DNA of 64,000 nt from UBA5336 sp964415675 (GTDB taxonomy: Bacteria > Pseudomonadota > Alphaproteobacteria > Caulobacterales > Hyphomonadaceae), in contig CAYQBG010000002.1 in NCBI GenBank assembly GCA_964415675.1, positions 62,001 to 126,000 on the forward strand, given 5' to 3'. Of this stretch, positions 59,360 to 64,000 are shown piece after piece. The translations under genes were made by a program, and so were the position numbers. The notes below the pieces were generated by a model. The model saw nothing but the letters and a program-made list of their open reading frames with translations, made no database searches and was not told where the DNA came from. Positions within the stretch are counted from its first letter, which is position 1. Every line of letters begins with the position of its first letter.

Positions 59360-62300
59360 ATGGCTTATCTCAAACACACACTCCTGACGGCCGTTTCGGT
59401 GGCCGCCATAGTCGAGACCGCCGATGCGGGCGTCCTCACCGGGCGGGTATCAGGCGCGGCCGACGGCAACGCACTGCCGGGCGCTCTGGTTCGCGTGGTC
59501 GAAACAGGGCAGGAAGCCGCCAGCGGCACGAGCGGGCAGTTCCGCATCGGCGATCTCGCGGCGGGAACTTACACGATCGAGGTGCAGTATCTCGGCTACC
59601 AGACGGGCCGCCAGGAAGTCACCGTCAGCGAAACCGGAGTCGTCAATGCTGATATCCGGCTGGGCCAGCAGGGTGCGATGACGCTCGACACTGTCGTGGT
59701 GCGTGGTACGGCGCTCGGCCTCAACAAGGCGCTTAATGAGCAGCGCACGGAAGACACGATCACGAACATCGTTTCGGCTGACATGATCGGGAAATTCCCC
59801 GACAATAATGTCGCCGAAAGCGTCTCACGTTTGCCGGGTATCACTTTGGTGCGCGACCAGCAGACCGGCGAAGGCGCCTTCGTCACCATTCGCGGCCTCG
59901 ACTCGCGCCTGAATGCCTATTCGCTCAACGGCGTGCGCATCGCCACCTCCGACCAGAACAACCGTGCCATCAATCTCGCCCAGCTTCCTGCTGATGGCCT
60001 GTCCTCGGTCAAGGTCTCCAAGACCCTGACCCCGGACATGGATGGCGACGCGATCGGCGGGTCTGTCGATTTCCGCACGCCCAGCGCCTTCGACTTCGAC
60101 GGCCGCTCGGCCAGCCTGTCGCTGACCGGGACCTATAACGACCGCGCGGAGGATGGCGGCTATGACCTTTCCGGCTCGTTCAGCGACTTCCTCGTGGACG
60201 ACAAGGTCGGCCTCTATGTCACAGCCTATTACGAGGAAAAGAACTCGATCGGCCAGGAATCGGAGAATGAAGGCGACTGGCTGCCCTTTAATCGTCCGGC
60301 AAGTGACGAGGATACGACTGTCGATCCGGCCTCCTTCCAGATGCAGGGCCTTGGCCTTGATCTGTTCGAGAATGATCTTGAGCGCTTCGGCGGCAATTTC
60401 ACGCTCGACTACAAATTCAATGATGGCTCTCAAATCTATCTGCGTGGCCAATTCTCCCAATTCACCGACCGCGAAGATCATCACTATATCGATGTGCAGA
60501 ATGATGACGAGGTCTCGATACTCAACCAGGTCGACCCGGGCGATACGACATTGGCGCAGCCCTCGGAATCGATCATCGGCTACGACCCGGCGCTCGGCAA
60601 TATTTACAGCTACACGCCCGCGCAGATCATTGACACCGATGGCGACGGCATCATCACCGATTTCGACAAGGACGAACCGGTCGTCGATGATGACGGCTTC
60701 TATACGCTGGGTGGACAGTCCGGCATCTGGGACCCCGGTCGGATCATTTTCCAGCGCGGCGCGGACTTCAAGGAAGAGACCGAGACGCTCTACTCGCTGA
60801 ACACGGGCGGTGAGCATTTCCGCGATGACTGGACGCTCGACTGGGACGTGGCCTACTCCTATGGCGAATTCGAACGTCCCTATGATTATGACTTCGATTT
60901 CGACGACACGGGCGCGCAGAGAAACCCGCCCTTCACCGGCATTGCTGATCCGCGCGACAACAACAATCCCTACCCCGGCGCCGGCGTGACCTTTGCCTTC
61001 CCGGAGCCGCAATACCCGCAATGGCAGCTCACCCCGGCCCAGCGCGCGGCCTATTTCGACCCGGCTTCCTACACGTTTGACGGCGCCGGCGGCGATGTGG
61101 AGAACCATACCGACGAGAACATCCTGCTGCAGGCCAATATCCGCCGCGATTTCTCCGATTTCGGACCGCTTACCTATGTCAGCTTCGGCGCGAAATATCG
61201 CAAGAAGACGCATGAGACCAACGAGGACGAACTGTTTGACGGCGACGAGCAGGACATCACGCTCGCCGATGTGCCGCAGATCGTCGCCTCGGAAACCTAT
61301 GGCGATTTCCTGTCGGGTCAGTATTCCGGCAATGACGATTTCGGCTTCGTCTTCGACCGGAATGCCGCCCTGGCCGCGATCCGCGAATGCGACCCGGTCT
61401 TCTTCGAGGACTGCTCAGGCTTCTCCGAGGAAATCGGGTCCGATACGGTGTCAGAAGAGGCGATCACGGCCGCCTATGCCATGGCTGCGGCGCAATGGGG
61501 CAAGCTGGAAGTGATCGGCGGCGTTCGCGTCGAGGACACCCAGGTCGACAATGAGTATAACAGCTTCACTGAATTCGAAGCCGAACTCGCCGACGGTACG
61601 GAATTCGGCGATATCGAATTTGTCGAGCCGGGCTCCGACAGCGCGTCCTACACAAACGTCCTGCCCAGCGTCCATTTCAACTACCGCCAGTCTGACCGGC
61701 TCGTCTATCGCGGCGCGATCTGGAGCTCGATCGCCCGGCCCTCCTATGACGACATCTCGGCGGAAGAGAATGTCGAAGCCGATGTGATTGTTGATGCAGA
61801 TGGCAATATCCTGTCCTTTGTCGAGGACTCGATCTCGCTCGAGCGTGGCAATCCGGGGCTGGAGCCCGCCGAAGCGGTGAATTTCGACCTCGGCGCGGAG
61901 TATTATTCGCCCAATGGCGGCCTCGCCTCGGTGAATTTCTTCTACAAGGACATCACCAACTTCATCTTCTCCGACTTCGCCAATGAAGGCGATGTGCCCA
62001 CCGTTTTCGAAGGCGAATCGGTCAGCTTCGAAGCGATCAAGAATGGTGGCGACGCCTATATCTACGGTGTCGAGTTCGGCCTGACCCAGCAGCTGACGGC
62101 TCTGCCGGCACCGTTTGATGGCTTCGGTTTCTCCGGCAATGTCACGTTGCAGCGCTCGGAAGCCGAGCCTGGCGACGACTGGCGCTCTGAGACGGATTTC
62201 ATCAACGCGCCCGAGACACAGTTCAACGGACAGATCTTCTACGAGAAGTATGGCTTCGAGGGTCGGCTGTCCTACCAGTATACTGACCGCTTCATCGAAG

Positions 62301-62524
62301 ACCTGCGCGATTATGGCGTCAACAAGTGGATCCATGACTGGGACCGCCTCGATGCGCAGGTGCGCTACACGCTGGGCAATGGCGTGACGGTGCGCGGCGA
62401 GGTGCAGAACATCCTCGATGGCCACAATTACTGGGCCATCCGCGGCGAGAACGGTGACAGCTTCCAGAAAGACTATGTCGAGAACGGACGCACCTTCTAT
62501 CTCGGCATCGATTACCGCTTCTGA
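59360..62524 (+). CDS. TonB-dependent receptor, Caulobacter/Xanthomonas type
   Basis: A 1054-residue outer-membrane receptor. Signal peptide (cleaved near ADA-G, residue 24), then an N-terminal carboxypeptidase-regulatory-like domain (about 25-115, GALVRVVETGQEAASGTSGQ), a plug domain (about 125-245; VAESVSRLPGITLVRDQ and GDAIGGSVDFRTPSAF) and a long barrel ending in YRF. The pattern is TIGR01782. Acidic loops are abundant. The upstream GntR operator places it in the phosphonate regulon, so it probably imports an organophosphorus compound or conjugate. GGGGAG precedes the chosen ATG; an ATG at 59300 lies before the operator and is rejected. Confidence 0.93.
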   Translation: MAYLKHTLLTAVSVAAIVETADAGVLTGRVSGAADGNALPGALVRVVETGQEAASGTSGQFRIGDLAAGTYTIEVQYLGYQTGRQEVTVSETGVVNADIRLGQQGAMTLDTVVVRGTALGLNKALNEQRTEDTITNIVSADMIGKFPDNNVAESVSRLPGITLVRDQQTGEGAFVTIRGLDSRLNAYSLNGVRIATSDQNNRAINLAQLPADGLSSVKVSKTLTPDMDGDAIGGSVDFRTPSAFDFDGRSASLSLTGTYNDRAEDGGYDLSGSFSDFLVDDKVGLYVTAYYEEKNSIGQESENEGDWLPFNRPASDEDTTVDPASFQMQGLGLDLFENDLERFGGNFTLDYKFNDGSQIYLRGQFSQFTDREDHHYIDVQNDDEVSILNQVDPGDTTLAQPSESIIGYDPALGNIYSYTPAQIIDTDGDGIITDFDKDEPVVDDDGFYTLGGQSGIWDPGRIIFQRGADFKEETETLYSLNTGGEHFRDDWTLDWDVAYSYGEFERPYDYDFDFDDTGAQRNPPFTGIADPRDNNNPYPGAGVTFAFPEPQYPQWQLTPAQRAAYFDPASYTFDGAGGDVENHTDENILLQANIRRDFSDFGPLTYVSFGAKYRKKTHETNEDELFDGDEQDITLADVPQIVASETYGDFLSGQYSGNDDFGFVFDRNAALAAIRECDPVFFEDCSGFSEEIGSDTVSEEAITAAYAMAAAQWGKLEVIGGVRVEDTQVDNEYNSFTEFEAELADGTEFGDIEFVEPGSDSASYTNVLPSVHFNYRQSDRLVYRGAIWSSIARPSYDDISAEENVEADVIVDADGNILSFVEDSISLERGNPGLEPAEAVNFDLGAEYYSPNGGLASVNFFYKDITNFIFSDFANEGDVPTVFEGESVSFEAIKNGGDAYIYGVEFGLTQQLTALPAPFDGFGFSGNVTLQRSEAEPGDDWRSETDFINAPETQFNGQIFYEKYGFEGRLSYQYTDRFIEDLRDYGVNKWIHDWDRLDAQVRYTLGNGVTVRGEVQNILDGHNYWAIRGENGDSFQKDYVENGRTFYLGIDYRF

Positions 62525-62556
62525 CGGGAACCCCCTCGTAACCTGAAGAAGCCTTC

Positions 62557-62585
62557 GTCGCCGTCCCACCTGCTGGGACGGCGAC
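62557..62585 (+). terminator. Long hairpin after the TonB receptor gene
   Basis: GTCGCCGTCCCA and TGGGACGGCGAC form a perfect 12-bp stem with a 5-nt loop, 32 bp after the receptor stop. Only a weak T-rich tract (ACCTTGTT) follows. Confidence 0.55.
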
Positions 62586-62616
62586 ACCTTGTTAACTCCC
62601 GCGAAAGGCACCCGCC

Positions 62617-64000
62617 ATGCGCCTGCTTGCCAGCCTCCTAATCGCACTATGCCTGACCGGCCTGTTGCTCGCCCGGGCCCATCCCGCCGCGGATAAGCAC
62701 AGCCATGACGGGCTGATCGCTGAATGGTTCTTTCAGCCCGACTATGCCCTGCCCGGAAATGCTGCCCAGAGCCCGCCGCGCCATCCCAATCCCCGGCCTG
62801 CACGGATCGTCCTGCAGGGCGAGCCGGTCGCTCAGCGCTTGCTCGGCGCTGAGGAGACTGGACGATATGGCGACCTGCTGGCCGGCAGTGACATCCCTGC
62901 CGATGCCTTCACGGTCGAGCTCTGGCTGCTGGAGCATGTGAACAGTGATGTCGGCGCGCTGGCCGGCGCGTTCTCCGGGCCCGGCAAACGCGAGGGACAC
63001 TGGGCGCTTGGCTTTCACGGCAAGTCGCTGGTCTTCGGTGCCCTCACCGAAGGCGGCGCGACTATCACGCTCGACGTGCGCGAAGCTGACCTGAAAGCCT
63101 ATAAGAGCCGCTGGATCCAGCTTGTCGGCGCATGGGACGGCGAGATGCTGCGGCTCTACCACAATGGCCGGCTGGTCGGGGCAGAGGCGCCCGAGGACTG
63201 GCCGCAGCTGCCGGCCGATGCGCGCTTCGACCTGATCAGCTTCACGCAGGCCGAGCCCTATATGGCGTTCGAGAATCTGGTGCAGGGCGCACGGATTTAT
63301 GACCGGGCGCTCTCGGCAGCGGCCATCGAGGCAATGTTTGAAGCGCGAACGGCGGATGTCGATGAAGGTATCGTCCATCCGGGACTGTTTCATTTCACCG
63401 CCGGGCCGTATCTGAACGCGCCGACCGAGAGCTCCATCTCGCTGGTCGTCGAGACCGATCGCGACGCTGAGCTGACAGTGCGCTACGGCACGGACTCCGA
63501 GGCGATGGCCACACTGCGTGCGGGCGAAGCGCGCCTGCATGCCTTGGACCTGACCGGACTTTCGCCAGATACCGCCTATTTCTATGAGGTGATTGCCATA
63601 GCGCCCTCGGGCGAGGAGATTTCCTCCGGCCTGCTCACCTTCCAGACCGCCGTGAAGCCCGGACGGCCCTTCCGCTTCGCCATTATCGGCGACACCGAGG
63701 CCCGGCCCTTTGTCAACAATGCCGTGGCCCGCGGCGTCTGGGACGCGAGGCCTCATTTCGGCGTGCTTCTGGGAGACCTGACCGATGGCGGGTTCCAGGA
63801 CCGGCGTTTCGAGTGGACCCATGAATTCTTCACCGGCATGGGACCGCTGGTGGCGCGGGTGCCTATGATTGCTGCGCCCGGAAATGGCGAGGCTGACCTC
63901 TACTGGTACCGCCACTACCACAGACTGCCCGGCGAGGAGAATTTCTATTCCTGGCGCTATGGCGACGTCGAGTTCTTCGTCCTCGACAGCAATCTCGGGG
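62617..64000 (+). CDS. Exported metallophosphoesterase with LamG-like and fibronectin-like domains (runs off the window)
   Basis: 461 codons are visible. After a signal peptide (LLASLLIALCLTGLLLARAHP) comes a concanavalin/LamG-like domain (about 30-250; FTVELWLLEHV, YHNGRLVG, LSAAAIEAMFE), a purple-acid-phosphatase N-terminal (fibronectin-type) domain (about 255-340; LTGLSPDTAYFYEV), and the start of a calcineurin-like phosphoesterase domain with FAIIGDTE near 349, VLLGDLTDGG near 385 and APGNGE near 425. The Asp in GDTE is the expected first metal ligand. Following the TonB receptor it probably frees phosphate from organic esters; the C-terminus is outside the window. Confidence 0.85.
   Translation, partial: MRLLASLLIALCLTGLLLARAHPAADKHSHDGLIAEWFFQPDYALPGNAAQSPPRHPNPRPARIVLQGEPVAQRLLGAEETGRYGDLLAGSDIPADAFTVELWLLEHVNSDVGALAGAFSGPGKREGHWALGFHGKSLVFGALTEGGATITLDVREADLKAYKSRWIQLVGAWDGEMLRLYHNGRLVGAEAPEDWPQLPADARFDLISFTQAEPYMAFENLVQGARIYDRALSAAAIEAMFEARTADVDEGIVHPGLFHFTAGPYLNAPTESSISLVVETDRDAELTVRYGTDSEAMATLRAGEARLHALDLTGLSPDTAYFYEVIAIAPSGEEISSGLLTFQTAVKPGRPFRFAIIGDTEARPFVNNAVARGVWDARPHFGVLLGDLTDGGFQDRRFEWTHEFFTGMGPLVARVPMIAAPGNGEADLYWYRHYHRLPGEENFYSWRYGDVEFFVLDSNLG

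Noticed and set aside
59825..61213. Long open frame antisense to the second TonB receptor
   Set aside because: Repetitive Val/Ile/Ala-rich translation without domain; the sense frame is a complete receptor.
1..64000. CRISPR arrays, tRNA or rRNA genes, complete insertion sequences
   Set aside because: No regularly spaced direct repeats, no tRNA cloverleaf or rRNA blocks and no transposase frame were recognised by reading; short RNAs could still be missed.

Overview
The window is about 64 kb of GC-rich (by eye, low to mid 60s percent) bacterial chromosome. It looks alphaproteobacterial: the suc/lpd gene order, TonB-dependent receptors of the Caulobacter/Xanthomonas type, a FabA beginning in alphaproteobacterial style, a psp operon of the PspF/PspABC form, and a REP-like palindrome common in this class. 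The mix of Cyd, Sox, phosphonate genes and large TonB receptors suggests a marine prosthecate lineage (Maricaulales/Hyphomonadales-like), which is an inference. I saw no rRNA, tRNA, CRISPR array or complete insertion sequence.

Left to right. 1-7 kb: cytochrome bd oxidase (cydAB, minus) diverges from its maturation exporter (cydDC, plus), followed by a 1-Cys peroxiredoxin; both promoter regions carry the same 23-bp dyad. 7.2-15 kb: an accessory stretch with secreted Cys-rich proteins and a LuxR-type regulator fused to an alpha/beta-hydrolase fold whose catalytic triad is altered. The genes either side of it share a near-identical 20-bp box. Next come an rpoH 3'-end remnant, an AT-richer EEP-family nuclease, a REP-like palindrome and a TIR protein. 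15-31 kb: housekeeping genes (fabA, a 2-hydroxyacid dehydrogenase, an MFS transporter, then sucC-sucD-sucA-sucB-lpd), with a vapBC toxin-antitoxin pair between sucC and sucD. 31-39 kb: TPR-sulfotransferase, TonB receptor, BCCT transporter. 38.6-42 kb: pspF diverging from a sigma54-type psp operon with two tiny unlisted membrane proteins.

43-49.7 kb: one tightly overlapped operon, iorA-iorB-fccA-fccB-soxX-soxY-soxZ-soxA. It joins a molybdenum hydroxylase to flavocytochrome c and a Sox carrier system without soxB or soxCD, with a SoxY that lacks the usual GGCGG tail; several products look like lipoproteins. 49.8-52.6 kb: acyl-CoA dehydrogenase, CitE-type lyase and FAS1-like/MaoC hydratase.

52.7-64 kb: a phosphonate/organophosphate scavenging locus: DUF5690 transporter, PhoD-like phosphatase lipoprotein, HutC-type GntR regulator, PhnX phosphonatase, FAD amine oxidoreductase, PhnZ-like HD oxygenase, TonB receptor and a LamG/purple-acid-phosphatase-like enzyme. 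Three copies of a 16-bp GntR/HutC operator sit at its three promoter regions, so the whole locus reads as one local regulon.
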